Assembly (NCBI GenBank): GCA_012845835.1
Contig: JABAKD010000001.1
Location: forward strand, 18,344,090-18,408,089
Direction: 5' to 3'
Source: Undaria pinnatifida
Taxonomy: Eukaryota > Sar > Phaeophyceae > Laminariales > Alariaceae
Length of the DNA: 64,000 nt
Shown in pieces: positions 31,225 through 44,600 of this stretch (position 1 is its first letter; each line of letters begins with the position of its first letter). The translations under genes and the position numbers were made by a program. A model generated the notes under the pieces. That model made no database searches. It had not been told where the DNA came from and worked only from the letters and a program-made list of their open reading frames with translations.

Positions 31225-32010
31225 CGCGTCCTCGCTATGCTGCCGCGAGTTGTTTGTGTCGGAGCCTGCCATTTGTCATCCCACCATACCACATATTTCT
31301 GCTGTGCTGCCGCTGTGTGCGCACGTCCATAGCATGTGCACACATCGCACCACTTTGGGCATAAATATAGGGAACTTTGTAATAGTAATTTATAGACAAA
31401 CTCGTCCTTACATTTACGTCCACAGAGACAATTTTTTCGCGTACATAAAAGGGGTAATGTTTTGTGTCGCAGATTCTGCCCATACCACAGATGGCAGGCA
31501 CCAGAGAATATGCGGACAGCACACCGCTACGTGCACAACCCTGACGCACAGCAGCAGTAGGACACATCATGTACGTGCGCGTGGCGTGTTCTCGCTATGA
31601 TGCGGCGAGTTGCTTTTGTCAGAACCTGTCATTTGTCACCCCACCATATGCATACCGCATATTTCTGCTGTGCTGCCGCTGCGCGGGTGTGCTCATTGGT
31701 CGCGTAACTTTGGACGGAAATACGGGGACCTTTGGAATAGTAACTTAGATACAAACAAATCATTTTAGTCCACAGAGGCCGTTTTTTACGTACACCAATT
31801 TTTATGGAGATTCCTTGCCCACGTCACAGATGACAAGACACCAAACAAAATGCGGGAAGCACGACGCCCTGTGTACGACCCTGCCGCCAGCAGCAGCAGC
31901 AGCAGGCAGGGCCATGTGCGCGTGCCGTATCCTCTCTATACTGCGGTGAGTTGTGTTGGTCATAGCCTGTCATGTATTGTCCTCTTGCTGCGCCGTTCTC
32001 AATATGTGCC
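31225..32010 (+). repeat. Tandem satellite of about 360 bp, two full units and a partial third
   Basis: tatttctgctgtgctgccgc, gagttg followed by gcctgtcatttgtcac-like text, and tccacagag recur at 31245, 31610 and (partly) 31945. The third repeat adds a short cagcag run. The open frames inside are not preserved between units. Confidence 0.65.
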
Positions 32011-33090
32011 CTTTACGTTCTATTCTACAGCAAACCACATCCCACGCCATCAGTGAGGGTCTGTCATACCCCCCCCACACGTGCCCCTCCTCGCTTCCTG
32101 GCGATCCTTAACCTAGCTGGAGTTCGAAGCGTGGCCCTCTCCTCGGAATCATACATACCTACCATACAAACGGTCTCAACATAAATGTTGCGTTTTGAGA
32201 GTGTTTTCTCAGCAACGACAACAAATCGCGGCCATGGGCACGTCTATCAAATACCCAAAAAGTGCAAAAAGTACTGCTATTGAGTACACTCACGAAGTAC
32301 TGCGTTTAATACTTTTATAAAATGCGAAATCGATATTTTTGTGAACAATTTATTTGGTATGTATAATAAATGGTCATCGCGTCCGGCAGTGATAATAATG
32401 TGTCCTTGCGCAACTCCCTTTCGCACTTCCCGGAGGGGAACCTTGTATTCAATATTGTTCCAAACATGATGTTTACTCAGATTCTCCGCCGAAAACAAAA
32501 AAGACAAAACATCCCGCGTTATCGAGTTCATGTTACAGGTTTCTTGATCTCTCCCCTCTCTAGCTGTTCTGCGTGCCCTCTCGCTCTCTCTGCTCTTACG
32601 CCGTGAATATTGAATGGCTTTCGCAGTTTAATGAGGCGTTGTGGTACTGGCACCCTGGTATCCCCCTCAGCCAGTACAGTACTACTGGCAGTACATTCTG
32701 GACAAGGGCCCAGCCTTACAAATTGCAAGAAGTTTGTCCCCAAAACCGTGAGTGCAGAAGGGGGTCAGAGAAGCGACACATGAGCTAGATCCCCGCTCAT
32801 GTGCTACCGTTTGGACTGATGCATGCCATCTCGTTATCGGTGAGAGAGCGCGTGAAGGATGGTATGGTGTATCGTACCAGGTATGTAATCATGCATAGCT
32901 GCGAAAGCTGATAGAAAAATATTGTAATTAGCAGTGGAAACGTGCCAAAACGTGAGCTACGATCGGCGGGCACCACGTAAGAGAGGCACAACACATTTAT
33001 TGGTCTGGGGGCAGAGATATACATTTTTGTGTGCTTCAACCATTTCACCCCATTGACGTAATTAGGGGGCAATCATCGGTATATTTCGAA
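32011..33090. other. Intergenic spacer, no gene seen
   Basis: No coding region, RNA or clear repeat is supported between the satellite and the telomeric block. Confidence 0.35.
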
Positions 33091-33091
33091 T

Positions 33092-33122
33092 GGGTTAGGG
33101 TTAGGGTTAGGGTTAGGGTTAG
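33092..33122 (+). repeat. Interstitial telomeric repeat (TTAGGG)5
   Basis: Five uninterrupted gggtta units. TTAGGG is the telomere unit of many eukaryotes, including brown algae. It is internal here, between two divergent genes. Confidence 0.9.
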
Positions 33123-34113
33123 TTCCATCCATTGTGAAAACACAAAAATGTAGGACACCCTCTGGGGGCCGGGGGGGAAGATACCTACTCTTCATGTTAA
33201 TCCGGGCCACTCAGAGTGCGGGACATCATGAAGAGCTGAGCTGCTGCTGCAGCTGCACTTTGGACTCTCATGAAGTTGCATTGGCAAACAAACGGATCAA
33301 AATAGTCACCATGAAAACTAGGGCAGTGCCAAGACATGCGCCACGGCTATCAAATCAACATAACAGAGACCCATCACAGAGAGGTCTAGTGTGGGGGGGG
33401 GGCACTACTCATGTTAAAAGTCAGTTATTGAGAGACGTGTTTATGGGAGCAACATCACACCCTGTTGGTGGTTAGCTATGGCCAGAAGACAGTTATCGGA
33501 GGCAAAAAGCGAGATAGGGAGAGCGGGACTGTCTTGTGAGCTGTTTAGAACTTGACGTATCATAGGAACACAAACAAATCAAAAGCTCAGCCGTGAAGGG
33601 CGGAAACATGAGCGACGGTCAAAAGACACGACAAAAGGCAGACACGTCACAACATCGGCAATTCAGCAAGGATAAGACGCACTCTACACACGTGCTAGTG
33701 CACACCTGATGTGCAGGCTCTGCTCCTCGCCACACGGCTCTCTGCCGGAGAGGTGGTACGGTCGCTGGCCGTACTTCCGTACTTGCAGTATCGTGTCCAA
33801 TATGGGCTGAACTTTAAGGACCGTTATATCTTAACATTAGTATAAGAGTTATCCTTATATTTTAGTCTTTTTTGTATCTTGTTGCGCCAAATCTTGCACA
33901 GGCGTTTTTTGACAGGGCGTGCTCTCGGGACTGTGAGGTTTTGACTTGTTTTGAAGGCCAGGGACCGCATCCAGAGCAGAGGACGCAGGACGCAGGACGC
34001 AGGACGCAGGGCCTGGGACGCAGGAGTTCTGCTTGACTAAAATAGCAACGCTGCCTTCAATCTGACTAGTACTGACCAGCTGGCCGAGCTGACTGTACCG
34101 CCCCCTCTTCGAG
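33123..34113. promoter_or_regulatory. Upstream region of the SUV3 gene
   Basis: About 1 kb before the SUV3 start. It holds a (GGACGCA)n minisatellite at 33981-34025, about 90 bp before the ATG. No TATA box or other core promoter element could be recognised, so the regulatory role is an inference from position only. Confidence 0.3.
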
Positions 34114-34416
34114 ATGCTTGCTGCCGGCCGGGGCTACGGCTTGAGGCGAGCGGCGCTGAGCATCTCTCAATGCTCTCGCTCAACCGCCACCGCTTGTAAA
34201 CCTTTTGTCTCTCTCAGTGCTGCAGCTAGAGTGAGGCCTGGGAGAGGATGCTTAGGCGCCACCTCAGCACAGCCCGTGCGGTGTTGTAGTGAAGGCTCGG
34301 TTATAGGTCGTGGTTCTCTGACATCCGAGGAGGATGGGATTGGTGAGGTTGGCTTGGTTGCTGATATTAGTGCTTATGATGGTACTCTTGAGGGCTCAAA
34401 ATTGGCTGCGGGCAGA

Positions 34417-34450
<34 letters not shown>

Positions 34451-34477
34451 GCAACAACAGCAGCGGGAACAGCAGCA

Positions 34478-34521
<44 letters not shown>

Positions 34522-34595
34522 GACAGCAGCGACAACAACAGCAGCAAAAATGGCAGCAAAAATAACAGCAGTAGCAGCAAAAGCAACAACAGCGG

Positions 34596-34639
<44 letters not shown>

Positions 34640-35640
34640 GAGGGGGCAATGCCACCGCAAGAGCAGGGTTGCAAAAGCGCGAGTGGCTAGAGTACCAAAA
34701 GGCGATGCAGGGTAGAGCGGGGCTCCTCCGACGAGGGCCGCTGACCCAAGGTGTCGGCGGTGGTGGCCGCCGGCATACCAGTGCCAGCGCGCTATGCAGT
34801 AGGTTTCATACCGGAACACGAAGCTCATCTATCCCTGCTGGAACCGCGACCACTGCTGCTGCTGCTGTTGCAGCCCCGGTTGCCACCCTTCGCACTGACC
34901 AATTCCAACAATTCCCTCCCCAAAAATGCGGGTGCAGTTTTGAGAGGGTCAATAGAGTGAAAGCACGGACAATTTCGATGAATACCGACGGGCAGAGAGG
35001 ACAGACCGGAGGGAGCATCGGCGAACAGACTACGCCTCGCGAGCCCTCCGGAGACGATTCCCCTCCTATGTCCCAACTGGAACTCCTGTTCGGAAAGCCT
35101 GTGTCGGCACGGGGGCACGCCCAGCGCATAGCCAATGACGAACCAGGGCATGTTGGTTCGAAGTTGGGGACCCCCAAGTTGGAGAGGGCGAGGGGAGAAG
35201 GTGGGTTGCATCGAGGGTGGGGGAGGGCGGGGGGAGGAGGGCTGCATCGCGCGGGCGTTGGGGCGGCTGCTCGAGACGAGAAGGATCAAGTACAGCGCGG
35301 TCAATCTCAATCGAGCTTCAAGGAGGGCGGAGCGCGGGTTTCTATTTCTCCTGACATTTCGGGTGTAACGTTGGGAGGCGCCGCAGATCAAGAAGCCAGA
35401 GCCCAAAGCTTGGAGGGGGTTGGTGGGGAGGGGGGCGGGGTTGGGGGGGTGGGAGTCGGTGCGGAGGGTGGCGGGGTTAGTGGGGAGGGGGGTGGGGATG
35501 GGGGAGGAGCGTCGCACTCCCAGCAACCGGGATCTGCGTGGCAAAACGTGCACGCGAAGGGGAAGCTCCGGCTCCTGATGGCAGGGCTGGTGAACGACTA
35601 CGGCCTGGAGGAACTGCTCAGCGGCCACCACATCGTCGGG
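34114..35640 (+). CDS. SUV3: SUV3 exon 1
   Basis: 1527 nt, phase 0 out, donor gtacgt after GHHIVG. It starts with an Arg/Ala/Ser-rich presequence-like segment. Residues about 95-175 are Ser/Asn-rich from AGC/AAC trinucleotide repeats, and residues about 430-470 are Gly-rich. The end [20 protein letters not shown] looks like ordinary coding sequence. The frame is open throughout; an intron inside the low-complexity part cannot be excluded. Confidence 0.65.
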
Positions 35641-38600
35641 GTACGTTTACTTGTTGTTAATCCTTTGGAATCCATGTGTATACCTGAGTATTTACCAAAA
35701 AAAAACGACGAACACGGTACTATCAAGGGTTATTATAACATTTGAGACACCGGTATATACCGCGACGAAAAATCGATGAGTGCCGTCGTATTGAGCGTCT
35801 GGGAAACGCGTGCAACAGTGCGAGTATGACGCATGCTACGTACGGTAGGGGCGTACTAATTATCTTCTGAGGCTCCTCACTTGAGGAGCTCTGTATCAAG
35901 TACGTCACCCAAAAGCTGGTTTTGAGTAAGCAAAAAACAACCCGGCGAGCAAATCCCATCGCCTACGAGGTATACGAACAAACTTTTTTTTTTTGCAGGA
36001 ATAAGGGCATTCCAACAATTTTGGGTTAAAAAGCCTCTCGTCGCTCAGAAAAGATTTTAGCCAAAAAGTGGTATACCTTACTACCTCTATGGTCGCACGT
36101 GTTGTCTTATCGTCATGCTGCATGCGTGCCGCACTTCCCCCTTTGCGCTACGGACACGTATTCTGCCCCAGCAGCCCATGGTTGCTTCGTTTAGCTGATG
36201 AAAATGTAACCGTCACTTGTTTCTACGTTTTTTTCCCTCTGCACTCTCAAAAGGGCTGAAACTTACCTGGTAAGATATGCTTCAATCATTGTGTCGGAGC
36301 TGCGTCAATATCTATACAAACCCTCCTGTACAGAATGAGGGTCTCCCTGTAGCGCCGGTATGTGCCAGCTAACAGCATCGGCAGTATACCGGCGGTAGGC
36401 ACTGTTCATCCGCCACTGTAAAGAGAACAAGGCAGTCGCGACCGCTCAATGTCTTTTACGGCTGCTGCTCAGAAATCCGCCCGTTTCAGGCGTTGCACCG
36501 TGTTTACTGGCAATGGTGTTAGGTCTCGAGCATTCAGTCCTGCTGCGCTCTATGACGCTCCACAGAAGATAAATTTCTTCGAATTTGACAACCATTCTTG
36601 CCCCCCCCCGCGCCGTGCATGCCTCGGCCAATCTGTATCATATTACCCGGACGTGCCCACTCCTGTTCGTATCGTCTTGACCCGTTTGGGACTGCACTTA
36701 CTGCTGTACGCTCTGGGAACCAAGGGTTTGGAAAAATTTAGTTGGATCGTTTTTTTTTGTGCAGCAGAGGTTCCCCAGTAAGGCGGTGGTGTGGTGTGCT
36801 ATAAAGGGCAATATGACCGCCTTATAGGGGGAAGCCGCCTTGTTCATTCCAGGCTATGAGTGCTATTCCCAAGTCGCGCCAAGCGATTTCGACCGCCTTA
36901 TATCGGGATACCGCCCTATTGGGGGGACCCCTGCTGTGGTAACAAAGTGTTAGCCCTTGTAGAATTACACTCACGTGTTGGGGACAAATTACTTCAAATG
37001 TTTAGTTGGATTATTGGATTATGTTGTAGTGCCAACCGGGTTAACGGGACTTTTCCATTTTTTGAAAACTTTTCCTCATTTTATGAAAACGTTTTCGTTG
37101 GCGGAGTCGCCACTGTTGACCCCCCCCCCCTCCCCCGTGCTTCACGCCTCGTGCTATTCGCTTCTGTGATCTTGACTGACCCCCACCTCTCCCCCGCGTG
37201 CATAACGCTTCGCGCTATTCGCTGCTGTGTTTGATGCATCGCAACGGTGGAACAGACAACGTTCGACAGGTTGCTGGCGCTGTTCCGAGACTTGGTTTTG
37301 GACGACCCTGATGAGGCTTTTCTTGGTAAGATAATTATAAAAAATCTGGTAAGAAAATATGAAAACGCCTGGCTTAAAAAAAAAGCACCTGGTAACATAA
37401 CAAGAAAACACCTGCCAAGCAAATGGAAAACACCGGGTATGAAAAAAACGCACCCACCGCCCACCGCTATCGCTTGAGAGAGGAAAACTAACGAAAAGAT
37501 CTCTACACTGTGTATAATCGAAATTTTCGATACGGTTTTCAGCACTATGGTACATGCTGTGCGCTCCGCGTCTCCTTCCCCGCGTCTCCCTCCCCGCCCG
37601 CCGCAGGTGAGGGCGGGCAGGAGACCCAGTCCGCTCTCTCGGCCCTCTGCTACCACGGCATCGTTTATTCGGACGCGGTGATATCCCGATGTATCGAATA
37701 TTTCGATATTCTGAAAAATTCGATCAGACGATATAATATATCGAAACTACCATCGATACGATACCCAACAATATTCGCTCTGTTACGCCCCCACATCTCC
37801 CCCCGCTTGAGCCGCAGGTACAGGCGGACTGCAGGTGCAGTTGGCCGTGTCGGCCCGCAGCTACCACGCCACCTTTCGTGCAAACGCGGCGGTATTTTGA
37901 TATATAGAATGTTGCGATAAAATCTATTTTCGATATTGTGAAAAATCCGATAAGACGATACGATATACCGAAACTACCCTCGATACGATACCCAACGCTA
38001 TACGCTGAGTTACTCCCCCACATCTTCCCCAGTTTGTGCCGCAGGTAAAGGCGGACAGCAAGTACAGTTGGCCGTTTCGGCCCTCTGCCTCCACGCCAAC
38101 TTTCATTTGGATGCGGTGATATTTCGATGTCGAATTATTCGATGTTTCGATAAACTTTGTTGAGATAAAGAAGGAAACAATATCTCGATACATTGATATC
38201 GAAAATAAACGATATTTGAATGCATCAAAACTGCTTTCGATGCGATATCTAAGCCCTGTCGTTTCGCCCGCATCTCCCTCCCCGCGCACCGGCCGCAGGT
38301 GAAGGCGGACAGGAGGTGCAGTCGGCCGTGTCGGCCCTCTGCTATCACGGCAACTTTCGGGCGGACGCGGTGATGAAAAAGAAGCCTATCAAGGCAAGGG
38401 GTACCTCCGGCCGCACGTACACGTTTGCCGTGCCTTCCGCCGGAAAGAAGGCCGAACGGAGCGGGCCGTTCGCCAAGGAGCGCAAGGAGCTGATAACGAA
38501 GATGTTTGTTCCGAGGTGCGATGGGGCACGTACCAAAGTTTTGTTTGTTGTTGTTCTCATATTAACTCGCATAATCAAGTCCGTGGTCACAGGACAGGCT

Positions 38601-41600
38601 CCAGTCACTCTGGAGCTGAGGAATAACCCAGGGAAAAACACAAACAAACCAAAGGCGGTACACGCATATATCACGGCTGACGCAATTCATGCCTCCACCA
38701 GAAACATATAACAGTGAAATCGGGAGTCAGCCTACGATGTGCCAGGTCCATACTGGTGCATACGTCTCACTACTCGCGCCTGGAAAAAACCGACTATACC
38801 GCTTGCCACCCAAGGAAGACTTCCACGTGTATATTGCACGTACCGAAGCATGAAACACCAACGCTACGGTAGGGGGGAATGTTATGTTGATGTTATAATA
38901 ATATTATTTTATTTTTTTCGGGGCTTGTTTTGCAGTGGCTCGGGGTCACTCGCGCGAGTGACACCCCCCCCTGTTAATTTTTTTGTAAGTATTTGTGTGT
39001 TTTTTCTTTGCGTTATTGACCGCGGCAATGGAACGGTAAGCTACGCTGCGCCAGCCAAATGGCCTAAATTACTTTTGTCAGTGAGGTGCAGAGTCACTCG
39101 TGCGAGTATGATAGTATCATAGTATCATAGTACCATAGTATCATAGTATCATAGTACCATAATATCATAGTATGATATGATAGTATGATAGTATGATAGT
39201 GTGTATGATAGTATGTATGGTATGATAGCTCAAACACACTAGTGAAAATCGGGGTATATCATAACCGTCGCAACATCCCCCCAACGAATAGCCTACTAAT
39301 AGCCTACCGTACCCTTGGTCGAAAGGGGTAGCAATTTTCGGCCAGAATACTTCCTGACTGGCCGGGCTCCTGAAGTGAGGTAGATTTCACTCAATACCGT
39401 TGGAGTGCCTCTTTTTCTACCATTATCAGGGTGTTTGCGATTTCTAACCTCTGTTGGATTGGATATATTGTAAAAGCAATAGTGAAAACGACGAATAGCC
39501 TTGCCCAAGGCCAACCAACGAAAAAGTAAGGTTAGATATTGAAATCAATGGTAGGAAAAGCGCGTTTCTTTTTCTTTTTCCAATTTTGTTTTGGTGGGTT
39601 GGGCCGGCCTTGGAATGTGACGTTTGACGGTTTCAATAATAATATTAAATGTTTTCTACCCAGCTCCTACCCGACCAAAGTGGGTAGTTCGCAAATACCG
39701 TATTCGTTAGATACCAAATGTCGTGGCATTTTTCATCGGGTTGCACACTAAAAACTGAAGATGGTAGGAAAAACGTAGTTCAGGAACCTCGTTTTTCACT
39801 ATTTTTTTTTGGTGGGTTGGGCTGGCCTTGGAATGTGACATTCGACGGTTTCAATACTAGTATTGAATGGTTTTTACCCAGCTCCTACCCAACCAAAGTG
39901 GGTAGTTCGCAAACACCGTATTCCGTATAAATGCCTACCTGATAGGCCATGGGATTTTCATCAGTTTGCACTTTCGCTTATTCCCGACGTTGGAGTTGTG
40001 GACGAGGTGCAGAGCTCCTCAATGAGCGAGGAGACTCAGAAACAAATAGTTCGCCCCTGTTTTAGAGCCGAGACCCTACTGTAGAGCAGAGATGTCGAAT
40101 TGCCGCCAAAATAGCTTGTGCTTACGAATTACCCCGAAAAAAAACATGTTGACCTGCTTAAGGGTAACTACCAAAAAGTCCAAAGGTGGCAATGTGACAG
40201 CCGGCGGAGCTGCCCACGGGAGAAAATGCAGGGTTTCCCCATATGAATATGCGACTTCAATGAATAGGTTACGGCAGCCCAGACCAGTTTCTTCTGCTTG
40301 CGGGTAACTACCAAAAATTCCAAAGGTGGCAATGTGGCAGCCAGCGGAGCTGCCCGCGGGAGAAAATGCAGGGTTTTTCCATATGAATGTGTTACTTTAA
40401 TGAATAGGGAACGGGGGGTGTCACGTAATTACGGCAGCCCAGACCAGTTTTTTACCGCTAAATTAACATCGCCGTGATGCCGTGATGCGGTAACCCGGCG
40501 GCTTTGCTGTAGAGTGCGTCATGCGGTGGCGGAGGTGGTCGAGATCGTTTTGATGTTGCCCACATCGCACAGGTTATCGTCTGCCTTAGATAATCTGTAC
40601 TACTCGCGATCTAGATCGTTCAGATCCTACAAGCTGCCCCTTCGTGATGTGGTTGGTTTCAAGTCCCGGGGGGGTGTCTGTCGCAAGTTGCGAAAAGGGG
40701 GACAAATCCTAGAAAATATTGACGGGCGATCGATATAGTACGCAGCTTGCAGAGATGAGTATCGACCCTAAATTCGTCGAGCTCACAGCTGACGTGGTTG
40801 AAATAATTTTATAAAATCCTAGAAAAATCTGAAGCAAAAAAAAATTAGCCACATGGCAAGTAACCCGGTCAAGTGGCACCCACCAGCCCATACGAGTCCA
40901 TAGCTTCGTCTTTGTGCGTACTACCTGTATGCCGTCGTGAGTTGTTGCTGAGGGCTGTTCCGAGGTCAATGATAGAGTGGCGGAGGTGTTCGTTTTTTTT
41001 TTTAATGTTCCGCACATCGAACAAACAGATTACAATCTAGGCCATCTATGAATAGATCTTATATCTGCCGTTGTGATGTGTTGCGCAGGATCTGTATGGA
41101 ACATATCCAACCCAGGAGACACTCTTAATATAAAGTACTGCTATGATTATGTGTTGTTTTTGTCTCACGTTAACTCTTGTAAGTAATGTAGAGTCCGTGG
41201 TCACACAAAGGTGCCGGAGCCCTAGGAAGATCCCTAAAAAGCATATTGAAATCAAAGTTCGGCCTGGAAAAAGTACGCTTTCCCACTGGCTTTTCTTGCC
41301 AGTACCGGTAGCTAGCCGTCAAGTTCAGACAACCCACACGACCTATCGATTTATTTTTGGTTGGAACAGTTGGTGCGTGGTACAATAGAGGTAGCGCTTT
41401 TTTGACTTTTTTTTCCCTTAAGGACGGGTCTTCTTAACCCTATTTCGTCGGAATGATGACATTGCTTCCTGACTCCTAGAAGCGTCGCTGGGCAGCGCCA
41501 CTGCACAGACAATAGCTAGGGTGGTGGAGAACCCAATGGGTAAGCAAATAGAACGTGTAGATAATTATTACTCAGCTCCTCACGTGTATGGACCTCACCT

Positions 41601-44600
41601 ACATGATTTAGCTCCTCTCGAGTATCAAGGGGAAGGCGTCTCGTGAAAAACGAAAGCGGCGAATTAGACGGGACAGATCTTCGACATCCCGGTATCACGA
41701 TACGACAACGCCAATCTATCATTGAAATTCCTATCTCCCATTATCATATCTGTATCAAGTAAGGACGTATAATCAATAGCTCTTCTTGTTTTTTTATCTG
41801 AATTCTTGTTTTGTATACCCAGGCCATGGGATTGTTCCTCCGGTAGCACTTTTAGCTTAGTCTATTAATAAGTCATTTTGTTGGGTGAGGTATACCAACC
41901 ATTGTTTTATCACGCCGAGAACCTTGCAGGGCAAAAAGCAGCAATGGTTGCTGCATCCCCACCGTAGCATGTTTTGTACACCCAGGCCGTGGGATTGTTC
42001 CTCGGGTAGCACTTTTAGCTTAGTCTATTAATAGGTCCATACCGGTGCATACGTCTCATTACTCACGTCTGGAAAAACCGACTGTACCGTTATTTATACC
42101 ATTGGAGTGACGTGGTATTAATGCCGCGGAGGTGAGTTTCTCGGCGGATGGGGGGGTTCCCTCACAAGTGTTTAACCCGACACATCAACTCTGAAGAGCT
42201 ATTCGCGCTGCTCGGCAGAGCTGTTGAGCGCAACCGAGACAGCTCTGACGCGCGCAGCTGGTGATGGGCGCAGACATCCATGCCGTGGTGGACGCGTTCA
42301 CACCCACACACGGGTTTTGAATCGGATTATTCCAGCTAAAGGTAGACCAGGGTTTCGGGCTGTCTCTGCGATGAGTACCGACGGCAGAAGGAATGGGGGC
42401 GAGTCGGGGTGGGGGTGAAGCAGGGACCTCCGTCGGTGGCAGTCCAGCTGCGTCATCTAGTGTGGGATATGCGCCGTCGCACACAGAGGCTGCCCACAGC
42501 AGCAGAACGCATCGCATTGATTCGGAAGGTGGTCGTCTTCTGCGTGGCACTCTATACACAGAAAAGCGCGGTATCAAGGTGTCGGTAGCGGTTGCGTCGC
42601 AATTGTTGCAGAGGAGGGTAGAGATTTTTTTTTTTATTGTCTGTTCGGGAAGATGTTGCGAAGTTCCTCCCAAGCAGTCGTGGTGAGGAAGAGCCCAGAC
42701 TGCCGCCAAAAGTTGCACGGTCGCAGCCGTGGTAGAGTACCAACAGGAGGCGGAATCCATGCACTGGTCACTGGCAAAGGGGTCAGGAGAACTGTTCCGG
42801 AGTGTTATAGGAATGCGAGAATATGATATATCTGGCGTTAACGCCGGCGCAGATGACCACCAACCTCCAGACCCATTTGCGGGCGGCGTGCACGGAGGAC
42901 ATGAAGCGGTACACCGTGCGCTCTTCCGGGTGGGAGGGGCGGCGAGTCATAAGATCGACCGTACGGCCATGGGCATTCTTATGGAGTACGTTGGGTGACA
43001 GTCTGCAACCGTTGCACGCACAGACACATAGGGTTAACAGCGTCCGCCGCCGTGGCGGGGGTGAAGCGTTCTCACGAAACGGCGTTCATAGAGGCGGACG
43101 TCCTGCAGCTGTCCGCGAAGTTTGCACGTTCGTACACAGCGTGTGCACGGGACTATCGAAGCCGAATCTACTAGGGATCAAGGCACTGTAGAAGTTTGGG
43201 TATCATCAGGACGACAATAAACCCGAAGAAAGGATGCCAACAAGAGGCAAATAAACTGCGCCTTGAGAGAAGGACAAAGGGGCAACAAGTATGGGATTCG
43301 TCTCATGCCGCAGCAGAGAGGCCTCATTGATCCCAAACTATAAAATGAGTTAAAGCGTCGGCGAAATGTTAAGAGCAGTAATCTTTGAGCAAACCCCGGG
43401 GACGGAAGAAGGCCGTCCCAGGGGTCGAAGAAAAGCCTGATAGCTGTACAGAAAAAGCAAGACGATCCCACTTGCATCGTCGGCTTCTGTACTGCAGCTC
43501 GAGAGAGTAGGAAGCGGTTAGGGGAAACAGACCATCCCGCCCATCATTGTGCGCGAGACACGCCGACAACGACATCAGTTTTATTTTGTAATGTTTATTT
43601 TTCCGGGTCACTACTCTCTGCGCCGAAGTGTCGCGTTGATTACAATCGAATCAACGCGGGGGTAGCAGCCCTGGGTGGGAGTCTCCGGCCGATCGCAGCA
43701 TAGAGGCCTCGTTGGTCCCAAACGGTGTACGAGTTAAAGCGTCGGCGAATTGTTACAGCAGTGACAACAGCATTATTTCCTTTGGAGGCTTTTTTCTGGC
43801 AGACTTCGTTTGGAGACAAGCTACCTGGAATCAACATGGAATCGCTTTTGGAAACAAACTTCCTGGACTCAATGTGGGATCGTTTTTGGAGATAAATCAC
43901 TTGGAATCAGTATGGGATAATGTTAGGGGTAAACTACTTGAAGTCAACGTGGGATCAGGTTTACTGATGAACTACTTGGAATAATGCGAGAGCAATGTTG
44001 GAGATAAACTGCTCGGAATAAATGTGGGATCGTTTTCAGATAGAGACTGCTTGGAATCGACGTGGCACCATTTTAGGAGACAAACTACCTGGAGATGATG
44101 TGGGACACTTTTTGTAGGTAAACTACTTGGAGTCAGTGTTGGTTATTTTTTGGAGACAAACTACCTGGAATCAAATGTGGGATCACTGTTGGAGATCTAC
44201 TGCTTGGGATCAGTTTTGGAGATAATTTTCTCGGAATCCATGTGGGATCATTTTTAGAGGCAAATTACTTGGGCTCAATGTGGGATCCTTGTTGGAGACA
44301 AGCTACCTGGAATCAATGCGAGATTAGGTTTGGAGATAAACTGCTTGCATCAATGTGGGATCTTTTTTAGAGACAAACTACTTGGAATCCATGTGGGATC
44401 ATTTTTAGAGGCAAATTACTTGGGCTCAATGTGGGATCCTTGTTGGAGACAAGCTACCTGGAATCAATGCGAGATTAGGTTTGGAGATAAACTGCTTGCA
44501 ATCAATGTGGGATCTTTTTTAGGGACAAACTACTTGGAATCAACGTAGTATCATTTTTGGAGACAAATTACCTGAAATCAATAGGGGATCAAATTTAGAT

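Noticed and set aside
34367-34828. Cys-rich, Leu-rich and Ala-rich frames on both strands
   Set aside because: Shadows of the AGC repeat in SUV3 exon 1.
42185-42760. 191-residue minus open frame in the YR2 element
   Set aside because: No recognisable domain; antisense to the recombinase element, so probably a shadow.
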